From NCBI RefSeq assembly GCF_001038425.2, contig NZ_LDPV02000023.1, positions 1 through 43,803 of the forward strand: a stretch of 43,803 bases of DNA, in the 5' to 3' direction. The notes under the pieces were generated by a model. It was not told the DNA's origin and did no database searches. It saw nothing but the letters and a program-made list of their open reading frames with translations. A program made the position numbers and the translations under genes. Position 1 is the stretch's first letter. Every line of letters begins with the position of its first letter. Below, one piece after another: positions 1 to 7,177 of this stretch. This stretch comes from Ornithinibacillus contaminans. Lineage in GTDB: Bacteria > Bacillota > Bacilli > Bacillales > Amphibacillaceae.

Positions 1-73
1 ACCTGGGGATGAATTCGATTTAAGTGCGTTAAAAAATATTAGCTCAACTGGTTCACCGCTCCCGCCAGAAGGC
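1..73 (+). repeat. duplicated internal fragment of acetoacetyl-CoA synthetase
   Basis: Bases 1-73 match bases 13103-13175 with one difference (C at 61, A at 13163, silent in a leucine codon). Similarity stops abruptly at 73/74. Read from base 2 the fragment keeps the synthetase frame and runs without a stop into the mnmH frame. It is either the edge of a real partial duplication or a chimeric contig end; the sequence alone cannot decide. Confidence 0.9.
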
Positions 74-865
74 GCCATATCGGTATTTTGCTGGCGTGGC
101 GGGATGCGTAGCCGAACAGCCGCAACCGTTCTTGATCTAATGGGAATCCATGCAACAAGACTTGCAGGTGGTATTCGGACTTACCGCCATTTTGTCGTGG
201 ACGTATTAGAGAAGAAGCAATTCAAACCAGAATTCATAGTGTTGAATGGCTTTACCGGAACCGGAAAAACCGCTATTTTAAAGAAACTCGCAGACAACGG
301 GTTTCCGGTTATCGACTTTGAACAAATGGCTAACCATCGTGGGTCCATTTTCGGCCACATTGGATTAAACCCAAGTAACCAAAAACGGTTTGAATCACTA
401 TTAGTAGAAAAAATGCTGAAATACGAGCAAGAAAACTTTGTTTTTGTAGAAGGTGAAAGCAAACGGATCGGAAAGGTTACGATTCCTGACTTTCTATACC
501 AAAAGAAGGAAAACGGGCTACAGCTAGTCATTCAACTACCAGTAGAAGAACGAGTACGGACGATTTTGGACGATTACCAACCCTGGAATAATCCCGAGAA
601 GTTCAAGGAGGCATTTCAAATTATCCAAAAGCGAATTCATACTCCCGTTGCCAAGGATATCGATGACGCACTACAAGCCGGCGACTTCGCCGAAGCAACA
701 AAGCTTTTATTAACACATTATTATGACCCTAAATATCAATATACCGCTAGCGATTCTCAAGGGGAGCGAATTGTGATAGAGGCAGATAATGTGGAAGATG
801 CTTATTTGAAGGTGCTTGGTGTGGTGAAATCGAAGGGATTATTTAAACAGCTTGTTGGATTGTAG
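74..865 (+). CDS. mnmH: tRNA 2-selenouridine synthase MnmH (SelU/YbbB), 5' end missing
   Basis: MnmH converts 2-thiouridine at the tRNA wobble position to 2-selenouridine (through a geranylated intermediate) using selenophosphate. Visible here are the end of the N-terminal rhodanese domain with its catalytic cysteine motif FCWRGGMRS (Cys codon at 89-91) and the C-terminal P-loop domain with Walker A GFTGTGKT near 245-275. The family is usually about 350 residues; roughly the first 90 are absent, replaced in frame by the synthetase fragment at 1-73. The first in-frame ATG (104) lies after the catalytic Cys, so a protein starting there would lack the selenium-transfer residue. The rest is intact to the TAG at 863-865 and is followed by a strong terminator. 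Identity is secure; whether the locus is a broken gene, a fusion or an assembly artefact is open. Confidence 0.85.
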   Translation, partial: AISVFCWRGGMRSRTAATVLDLMGIHATRLAGGIRTYRHFVVDVLEKKQFKPEFIVLNGFTGTGKTAILKKLADNGFPVIDFEQMANHRGSIFGHIGLNPSNQKRFESLLVEKMLKYEQENFVFVEGESKRIGKVTIPDFLYQKKENGLQLVIQLPVEERVRTILDDYQPWNNPEKFKEAFQIIQKRIHTPVAKDIDDALQAGDFAEATKLLLTHYYDPKYQYTASDSQGERIVIEADNVEDAYLKVLGVVKSKGLFKQLVGL

Positions 866-872
866 ATATAAG

Positions 873-914
873 ACAGGTATACAGCTTAGTTTATGAGCTG
901 TATACCTGTTTTTT
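873..914 (+). terminator. rho-independent terminator after mnmH
   Basis: A perfect 14-bp stem (873-886 with 896-909), 9-nt loop, then a run of T. Confidence 0.9.
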
Positions 915-960
915 GATTAATGTTGTGTGGATCTATGACGTCACGTCTATGCTTTCGTTT

Positions 961-1048
961 CTCTGAGTAACTTTTGACTGAAATCCTCGCAGTACTTCCT
1001 TAGAGACCGCTTCTCTGAGTAACTTCTGCACGAAATCCGCTCACTTTA
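961..1048. repeat. two degenerate direct repeats in a convergent intergenic region
   Basis: CTCTGAGTAACTT followed by a close match ending GAAATCC occurs at 961-985 and again at 1013-1037, 52 bp apart. The region lies between the convergent mnmH and metallo-hydrolase genes and has no plausible gene. Confidence 0.55.
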
Positions 1049-1088
1049 GTACCAGAGCCTGCTGTAGCCACACCAACAACTCCACCCA

Positions 1089-2030
1089 TCACTGCTTCAA
1101 CTTCTGCAAATAATCAATAATCCCTAGCGAACTCACCTGCATATCCAAATTAATCAACACGTAGACAGGATGTTCATCGGGAAAGTGTAGTTGTCTTAGA
1201 TGATCTTTGACACGATTAAACAAGCGGTCTGCTAGGACATCGTAGCTTTTTCCTTCTGAGAAGACTTGTTGACCCTCTTCTACGAAAATTTCCAGCCATT
1301 CCAAAACATGATGTAAAGCGATGGTTGTTTTTTCGGTCATTCCGAAATGCCCGTAATAGATATAATCTAAATTCATTTCAAGCATTCGTTCAATGGACTC
1401 CTGCATAGCAGTTGGGTCAAAATGGTTTGGTGATGTTGTTGGCAAAAACAAATCGATGCCTTCTCGCGTTAGCTGTTCATAACGAATTCCAACTGTATCA
1501 CCCGTAAACATTCCATTAGTTACTGGATCATAAATACTAAAATGGTGCTTCGCATGTCCTGGTGTATTCAAAAAACGAAGCACACAGTCAGGACCAATCG
1601 CAAGGGTATCTCCTTCGCTCTTTTCAACTAACCTATCTTCCGGGATAGGAACAATCGGATCGAAAAAATCGGAAAAGCTCTCGCCATAGATTGCTCTTGC
1701 TCCGGCAGCTAGTTTTCTTGGCTCAATCAGATGCCGCTTTCCTCTTGGATGGACGATAATAGTTGCATTCGGGCAATCTTTTAGTAAAAAGCCTGCTCCT
1801 CCAGCATGGTCGAGATGAATGTGGGTAACAATGATGTATTTTACTTGATCTAATGTATAGCCTAATTCCTCTAGTCCAGCTTTCACATATTGAATCGATG
1901 GACTTGGTCCAGTCTCAATAATTGTTAATTCCTTTTCCGCTAAGACATAGGTTCCTGTACGTACTGGAATTCCCATATCAAAACCATCTATTACGTATCT
2001 GCGATCATGTAGTTGGATTGGTTCTTTCAT
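1089..2030 (-). CDS. MBL-fold metallo-hydrolase
   Basis: A 313-residue cytosolic protein of the metallo-beta-lactamase superfamily. The zinc-site motif THIHLDHAGG lies near residues 69-78, followed by a PGHAKHH histidine region, the bridging aspartate in FTGDTVG and a late GHFG histidine, so the binuclear site looks complete. This pattern is typical of glyoxalase II-like or lactonase-like hydrolases; the substrate cannot be read from the sequence. The ATG is preceded by GGTGGAGGGAG about 12 bases upstream. It is transcribed alone, convergent with mnmH and divergent from the coat protein gene. Confidence 0.85.
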   Translation of the reverse strand: MKEPIQLHDRRYVIDGFDMGIPVRTGTYVLAEKELTIIETGPSPSIQYVKAGLEELGYTLDQVKYIIVTHIHLDHAGGAGFLLKDCPNATIIVHPRGKRHLIEPRKLAAGARAIYGESFSDFFDPIVPIPEDRLVEKSEGDTLAIGPDCVLRFLNTPGHAKHHFSIYDPVTNGMFTGDTVGIRYEQLTREGIDLFLPTTSPNHFDPTAMQESIERMLEMNLDYIYYGHFGMTEKTTIALHHVLEWLEIFVEEGQQVFSEGKSYDVLADRLFNRVKDHLRQLHFPDEHPVYVLINLDMQVSSLGIIDYLQKLKQ

Positions 2031-2263
2031 GGCACGATTCTCCCTCCACCTCTTTTACATTCATCGTAGCACTTCTCAGTCCATTTTTCATCGGTAAAAA
2101 GGGATATTTGCCATTATTTTATCCTTTGCACAGGTGAAATAAGCACACCAAAGATTGGCAACTCACACGATCCAACAACATTCAAATTAACTATTTTCTG
2201 GGTGGGATATTCATTTCAAAACGGTGGATAATAATCACGATTCTTTCATAAGGAGGCAATAAA

Positions 2264-2881
2264 ATGAATTTGAATCAACAACCGAATCAACAATTAAAGG
2301 GTACCTCACAAATGCCTGCAACTATAAGCCATGGTGGCCATGAGATAATGGATGCTCATGAAGCTATTGATGGTTTAGTTGGTGGTATGGAACAATATGT
2401 TATTTATGAGCAATATGTTCAAGATCCGCAGCTAAAAACCATCATGCAGCAGCATAAAGCATTTTTAACACAAACGTATAATACCGTTATTGAAACACTG
2501 AAAACGGGTAATGAACCTAGTGTTAAAACGCAAACGTATAATATGTCCACTGGTAATGATGTTATTTATGGGATGACACCATCACAGCCGAAGCAACCTG
2601 CGCAATCAGTATCTGAAATCAATGATAAATGTATCACTGGTTTTATGATGGGTGTGCTAAAATCGAATGCGTCTGCTTTTACGCTAGCAGCATTAGAAGC
2701 AACAAACCCGGTGATGCGCAGAGTGTTTGCTGATAGCATTCCAAACATCATTGAAATGGCTTATGAAGTCTTCTTGTATCAAAATAAACATCAATATTAC
2801 CAAGTACCGCAGTTAAAGCAAGAAGATATGCAGATTTATATGAATGGTCATGCACCAATTCAAGGTACAATGCCTCACTAA
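2264..2881 (+). CDS. CotF/YhcQ-like spore coat protein
   Basis: A 205-residue protein without signal peptide or membrane segment. The N-terminus is Gln/Asn-rich, followed by an all-helical region (HEIMDAHEAIDGLVGGMEQY and the later CITGFMMGVLKSNASAFT) typical of the coat-F family that includes B. subtilis YhcQ and CotF. Such proteins are made in the mother cell or packaged in spores. The start has an ideal AAGGAGG site 7 bases upstream. It is monocistronic and closed by a terminator at 2896-2932. A sporulation-sigma promoter is expected, but I could not assign one with confidence. Confidence 0.8.
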   Translation: MNLNQQPNQQLKGTSQMPATISHGGHEIMDAHEAIDGLVGGMEQYVIYEQYVQDPQLKTIMQQHKAFLTQTYNTVIETLKTGNEPSVKTQTYNMSTGNDVIYGMTPSQPKQPAQSVSEINDKCITGFMMGVLKSNASAFTLAALEATNPVMRRVFADSIPNIIEMAYEVFLYQNKHQYYQVPQLKQEDMQIYMNGHAPIQGTMPH

Positions 2882-2895
2882 TGAAGAAGAGAATC

Positions 2896-2932
2896 AAGGA
2901 GGGTGTTCGAAAAACTCGAATACCCTCCTTTC
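2896..2932 (+). terminator. terminator after coat protein gene
   Basis: A 15-bp stem (2896-2910 with 2916-2930, one G-T pair) with a 5-nt loop and a short T run. It also lies just beyond the minus-strand gene ending at 2933 and may serve both directions. Confidence 0.8.
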
Positions 2933-3097
2933 CTAATCCAACAATCGATTATTTTCATCAACAGACATGACCTTTGCCTCTGTCTGTGAATAGATGCCAT
3001 CGCCATTACATACTGGACATCGATATTGCCAGCCTTCATCATCAGCTAACATTCCTACACCTTCACAAGCCTTACATTGTTGATTGCGATCCACCAT
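2933..3097 (-). CDS. 54-residue protein with two DnaJ-type CxxCxGxG zinc knuckles
   Basis: A small gene of 54 codons read on the minus strand. It carries CKACEGVG and CPVCNGDG, two CxxCxGxG units like half of the DnaJ zinc-finger domain, separated by about 15 residues and followed by an acidic tail. Four cysteines would bind one Zn. GGAAGGAG lies upstream of the ATG and the gene starts only 27 bp after the aconitase stop, so it is very likely co-transcribed with aconitase. Anti-TRAP (RtpA) of B. subtilis has similar size and motif, but the flanking residues do not look alike, so I do not assign that function. A possible role is chaperoning or metal handling; this is inference. Confidence 0.75.
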   Translation of the reverse strand: MVDRNQQCKACEGVGMLADDEGWQYRCPVCNGDGIYSQTEAKVMSVDENNRLLD

Positions 3098-3123
3098 AAA
3101 AAAACTCCGCTCCTTCCTGAATG

Positions 3124-5076
3124 TTATGCCGTTACATTACGTGCCTTCACCCAATTGATAATACCGCCTTTAAGCATAATTTCAATCTGACGTTCTGACA
3201 GTGTATGTCTTACTTTAATTTCTTGATTCTTACCTTTAACCTGCAAACTAAATTCGTTCCCTTGCTTAATTTTTGCTCGCAACCCGCTCCCTACCAATAC
3301 ATCGCCCTGTTCTAATTTGTCATAATCCGCTTCATCCACGAAGGTTAACGGTAGCACACCAAAATTCACTAAGTTTTGCCAATGAATTCTAGCAAAGTCC
3401 TTTACTAAGGCAATGCGTAAACCTAAATATCTTGGAGCCAATGCCGCATGCTCACGAGATGAGCCCTGCCCATAGTTAAAGCCTCCAACAACTGCATGAC
3501 CACCTTTGCCAACCGTCTCTTTTCCACGCTTATAGTATGTTTCATCAATAATTTCAAAGGTGAATTTACTGATTTCTGGTAAATTACTACGGAATGGTAG
3601 GACACGTGCTCCACCAGCAAGGATTTCATCGGTGGAAATGTTATCCCCCATTTTCAGTAAAATAGGAATCGCCACTTCATCCGGCATTTCATCCATGTCT
3701 GGAATAGAGGCAATGTTTGGCCCCTTTTGTAGCTCCACCTTTTTCGCCTCTTCTAATGGCAATGGCGTATCCAATAAATTCACATCGATAGTCGGTTTCT
3801 TTGGCCCAGTTACTTTTGGATAATCCATGTCTAATGTCCTTGGATCCGTAATCTCACCCTTTAATGCAGATGCTGCTGCGGTTTCCGGACTGCAAAGGAA
3901 CACACTATCCTCTCGTGTTCCAGATCTACCAGGGAAATTTCTTGGGGTTGTACGCAAGCTATTTCGCCCAGTTGCTGGTGCTTGTCCCATCCCAATACAG
4001 CCATTGCAGCCTGCTTGATGAAGCCTTGCACCTGCTTGCAAGAGACTAGCAATATGACTTTCTTTTACGAGATCGGTTAGCATTTGTCTGGAGGTTGGAT
4101 TAATATCAAAAGACACGCCATCTGCGATATGGTTTCCTTTGACAATTTCCGCTGCTATCGCAAAGTCTCGGAACCCTGGATTAGCAGATGAGCCCACATA
4201 CGATTGATAAATCGGAGTTCCAGCTACTTCTTTAACGGCAACTACATTTCCAGGACTAGATGGTTTAGCAATCAATGGCTCCATTTCCGACAGATTGATT
4301 TCCTCATTAATATCGTAGGTTGCTCCTTTATCGGCAACTAATTCAATCCAATCTTCTTCCCTTCCCTGTTCCTTTAAAAATCGTTTAATTTCCTTATCCG
4401 ACGGGAATACCGTTCCTGTTGCACCGAGCTCTGCTCCCATATTGGCAATGACATGTCTGTCCATTGCACTTAGCGACTCTAATCCCGGTCCATAATATTC
4501 AATAACCTTTCCTACTCCCCCTTTTACATCATGCCGGCGAAGAAGTTCGAGAATAACATCTTTAGCACTTACCCAATCGGGTAGCTCTCCTGTTAATTTT
4601 ATTCCCCACACTTGTGGCATCTTCACATAAAAAGGCTCACCTGCAATAGCTAACGCAACATCAATTCCTCCTGCTCCCATCGCAAGCATCCCCATACACC
4701 CATTGGCACAGGTATGGCTGTCTGATCCTAATAATGTTTTACCCGGCTTTGCTAACCGTTGCATATGGACAGGATGGCTTACCCCATTACCAGGTCTACT
4801 GTAATAAAGACCAAAGCGTCTCGTTGCACTATGTAAAAATAAATGGTCGTCCGGGTTCTTGCTATCGACTTGGATAAGATTATGATCCACATACTGGGCT
4901 GAAGCCTCTGTTTTCGCTCGTTCTAATTTCATCGCTTCTAGCTCTAACATGACAAGCGTACCTGTCGCATCTTGGGTTAGTGTTTGATCAATTTTTAACC
5001 CGATTTCTGTTCCAGGTACCATTTCACCAGATACAAGATGATCCTGAATTAACTTTTGTGTAATCGTTAATGGCAT
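3124..5076 (-). CDS. aconitate hydratase, short (Aquifex/mitochondrial-like) type
   Basis: A 650-residue cytosolic enzyme that interconverts citrate and isocitrate in the TCA cycle. Iron-sulfur ligands are visible in GSDSHTCANG (near residue 125) and in GCNGCIGMG (near 360); the C-terminal swivel domain contains GFNYGQGSSREHAALAPR, the substrate-binding region with a conserved SSRE. The length is well below the roughly 900 residues of the CitB/AcnA type and fits the shorter Aquifex-type family. A CitB-type enzyme may exist elsewhere in the genome. The start has AGGAGGAAG about 8 bases upstream. A 54-residue zinc-knuckle gene follows at 27 bp. Isopropylmalate isomerase is less likely because both the large and the swivel domain are in one chain with aconitase-type motifs. 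Confidence 0.9.
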   Translation of the reverse strand: MPLTITQKLIQDHLVSGEMVPGTEIGLKIDQTLTQDATGTLVMLELEAMKLERAKTEASAQYVDHNLIQVDSKNPDDHLFLHSATRRFGLYYSRPGNGVSHPVHMQRLAKPGKTLLGSDSHTCANGCMGMLAMGAGGIDVALAIAGEPFYVKMPQVWGIKLTGELPDWVSAKDVILELLRRHDVKGGVGKVIEYYGPGLESLSAMDRHVIANMGAELGATGTVFPSDKEIKRFLKEQGREEDWIELVADKGATYDINEEINLSEMEPLIAKPSSPGNVVAVKEVAGTPIYQSYVGSSANPGFRDFAIAAEIVKGNHIADGVSFDINPTSRQMLTDLVKESHIASLLQAGARLHQAGCNGCIGMGQAPATGRNSLRTTPRNFPGRSGTREDSVFLCSPETAAASALKGEITDPRTLDMDYPKVTGPKKPTIDVNLLDTPLPLEEAKKVELQKGPNIASIPDMDEMPDEVAIPILLKMGDNISTDEILAGGARVLPFRSNLPEISKFTFEIIDETYYKRGKETVGKGGHAVVGGFNYGQGSSREHAALAPRYLGLRIALVKDFARIHWQNLVNFGVLPLTFVDEADYDKLEQGDVLVGSGLRAKIKQGNEFSLQVKGKNQEIKVRHTLSERQIEIMLKGGIINWVKARNVTA

Positions 5077-5233
5077 CTAACGTTCTTCCTCCTACATTTT
5101 CCATTTATTCTCTCATTGATAGTTTATGGAAATTGGTAAAGAATTATTTATATAGACGATTAAATAATGAATCTAATCCGATTTTCATACGTATTATGGA
5201 CTAAAAGTGCTATTACGAGAGAGGATGTCTTAC

Positions 5234-6028
5234 ATGAATAACCATGATGTTGATTACAAATTATATGGTGATGACATGCAATTTGTTGAGGTAGAATTAG
5301 ACCCACAGGAAACGGTAATTGCAGAAGCAGGAAGTTTAATGATGATGGATGACCAAATCCGCATGGAAACAATTTTTGGCGATGGAGGTTCTAGTCAAAG
5401 TGGCTTAATGGGAAAATTACTTGGAGCTGGAAAGCGTGTCTTAACAGGTGAAAGCTTATTTATGACCGCATTTACCAATGAAGGTATTGGCAAGAAGCAT
5501 GTTTCATTCGCCTCCCCATATCCTGGAAAAATCATTCCAATGGACCTAAGTGAAGTGAGTGGGAAATTAATATGCCAAAAGGATGCTTTTTTAGCTGCTG
5601 CCAAAGGGGTCGCGGTTGGCATTGAATTTCAACGTAAAATTGGAACAGGCTTCTTCGGTGGAGAAGGATTCATCATGCAAAAACTAGAAGGAGATGGCAT
5701 GGCATTTGTACATGCCGGCGGGACTATCCATAAACGCGAATTACAACCGGGGGAATCAATTCGGGTAGATACAGGCTGTTTAGTAGCGATGACTGGTGAC
5801 GTTGATTACAATATTGAATTTGTAGGTGGGATTAAAACCGCCTTATTTGGTGGTGAAGGATTGTTCTTCGCTACGTTAAGAGGACCTGGAACCGTTTGGA
5901 TTCAATCCCTACCATTTTCTAGACTAGCAAGTAGAATATTTGCTGCCGCACCACAGCGTGGAGGATCAAAAGGCGAGGGAAGTATCGCCGGAGGATTGTT
6001 TGATATTCTAGGTGGAGATAGAAAATAA
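5234..6028 (+). CDS. AIM24 / TIGR00266-family protein
   Basis: A 264-residue beta-rich protein of the AIM24 family (formerly DUF124). It shows the usual glycine-rich turns: GDGGSSQSGLMGKLLGAGKRVLTGE, FFGGEGFIMQKLEGDG and FGGEGLFFATLRGPGTVW (shown here in part only as landmarks), and the closing QSLPFSRLA. No signal peptide or membrane helix is seen; the biochemical function of the family is not established in bacteria. I chose the ATG at 5234 because AGAGAGG (5217-5223) sits 10 bases upstream; a GTG at 5207 and an ATG at 5225 are in frame but less well placed. It is divergent from aconitase and stands alone. Confidence 0.85.
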   Translation: MNNHDVDYKLYGDDMQFVEVELDPQETVIAEAGSLMMMDDQIRMETIFGDGGSSQSGLMGKLLGAGKRVLTGESLFMTAFTNEGIGKKHVSFASPYPGKIIPMDLSEVSGKLICQKDAFLAAAKGVAVGIEFQRKIGTGFFGGEGFIMQKLEGDGMAFVHAGGTIHKRELQPGESIRVDTGCLVAMTGDVDYNIEFVGGIKTALFGGEGLFFATLRGPGTVWIQSLPFSRLASRIFAAAPQRGGSKGEGSIAGGLFDILGGDRK

Positions 6029-6030
6029 CA

Positions 6031-6070
6031 GAAAGCGCACCCTTCCATCGAAAGGTGCGCTTTCTATTTT
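6031..6070. terminator. bidirectional terminator between AIM24 and YitT genes
   Basis: Stem GAAAGCGCACC (6031-6041) pairs with 6054-6064, then T-rich on the plus strand and A-rich before it for the minus strand. It serves two convergent genes. Confidence 0.85.
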
Positions 6071-6934
6071 TTATAACTTTTGCCCATAATACTTATCTAA
6101 TGAAAAACCCCGTCCGAGAATTTCGGAAGCATTTAGGAAAATAACAAAGGCAGTTGGTATCTCTTGCAAAAGCAATCCTTTTAACTTAACAGCTTCTTGC
6201 TGTTCCGCAACACAGAAGATTAGTGTCTTATCCGTATTCGAATAACCTCCGACCGATTTTACCTTGGTTAAGCCGCGATCAATGCCATCACGAATTAACC
6301 CCTGTACCTTCTCTTCCTCTTCTGTAATAATAACTATTAATTTGGAAGCTGATGTACGAAGCTGAACAAAGTCAATCGTCTTACTCGAAATATAAATCGC
6401 GATTAAAGCAAATAATGTTAGTTCTAGACTAAACACAATAATAGAAGAAATAACAACGATTCCATCGACAATTAATTGCGAATAACCACTTGATATCCCG
6501 GTAAACTTTTTAACAATCTGAGCAATCGAAGCCGTACCACCAGTTGATCCTTTACCCTTATAGACAATCCCGAGGCCAATTCCGAGCACGATCCCACCGT
6601 ATAATGCCCCTAACAGTGGATTCGTTACAGTAATTGGCGTATGAGCTGTTAACCCAATCATCAGCGGCACCCAAAACGTTCCTACTAATGTCTTCCCACC
6701 AAAGTCCTTGCCTAGCGTAAGCCAACCAATAATAAATATTGGAATGTTAATGACCAGCTGTGTGAGCGCCGGGCTAAGTCCAAACATTTCAAATAAAACT
6801 GTACTTACCCCAGAAATACCACCTGCAGCTAATTTTGATGGAAGTAAAAATATATTATAAGAAGCCGCTACTAATGTTGCGCCAATGATAACTAGCAAAT
6901 ATTCTTTCAATAGTACTCTACGTTGTGAAGTCAT
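6071..6934 (-). CDS. YitT-family membrane protein (DUF161 plus DUF2179)
   Basis: A 287-residue protein with five or six N-terminal membrane helices (first about residues 10-30) containing the YitT signature AAGGISGVSTVL and GKGSTGGTASIAQIV, then a soluble C-terminal DUF2179 domain from about residue 205 (LIVIITEEEEKVQGLI onward) that ends close to the stop. B. subtilis has several paralogues (YitT, YpjC, YvjA and others) of unknown transport or regulatory role. AAAGGAAC precedes the ATG. A second member is at 17659-18531, on the other strand. Confidence 0.88.
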   Translation of the reverse strand: MTSQRRVLLKEYLLVIIGATLVAASYNIFLLPSKLAAGGISGVSTVLFEMFGLSPALTQLVINIPIFIIGWLTLGKDFGGKTLVGTFWVPLMIGLTAHTPITVTNPLLGALYGGIVLGIGLGIVYKGKGSTGGTASIAQIVKKFTGISSGYSQLIVDGIVVISSIIVFSLELTLFALIAIYISSKTIDFVQLRTSASKLIVIITEEEEKVQGLIRDGIDRGLTKVKSVGGYSNTDKTLIFCVAEQQEAVKLKGLLLQEIPTAFVIFLNASEILGRGFSLDKYYGQKL

Positions 6935-7079
6935 CTTCTATGTTCCTTTCTATATCCAAACAAGCAAATATTATTCTATCATAGCTTTGTATTTTAATGA
7001 ATACACTCATGTTACGGCATCAAAATAGTAGGACTGGCCGTTAACCAGACTTTCCCAATAGAAATTTTTTACAATTTAC

Positions 7080-7108
7080 TTGATTACTAGAAAGATTTGC
7101 GTTAAAAT
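7080..7108 (+). promoter_or_regulatory. sigma-A-like promoter of ltaS
   Basis: TTGATT (7080-7085) and TAAAAT (7103-7108) are 17 bp apart, about 70 bp before the ltaS start. Confidence 0.6.
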
Positions 7109-7177
7109 CAAACCTTGACGACTTTCTTGTTTAAGAGAGGAATCATGTTGTAACAGAAAAAAGATGGGGTGAATACG

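Noticed and set aside
2933-3097. Anti-TRAP (RtpA) identity
   Set aside because: Size and CxxCxGxG motif agree, but the rest of the sequence does not look alike and the gene lies behind aconitase rather than in a tryptophan-related context.
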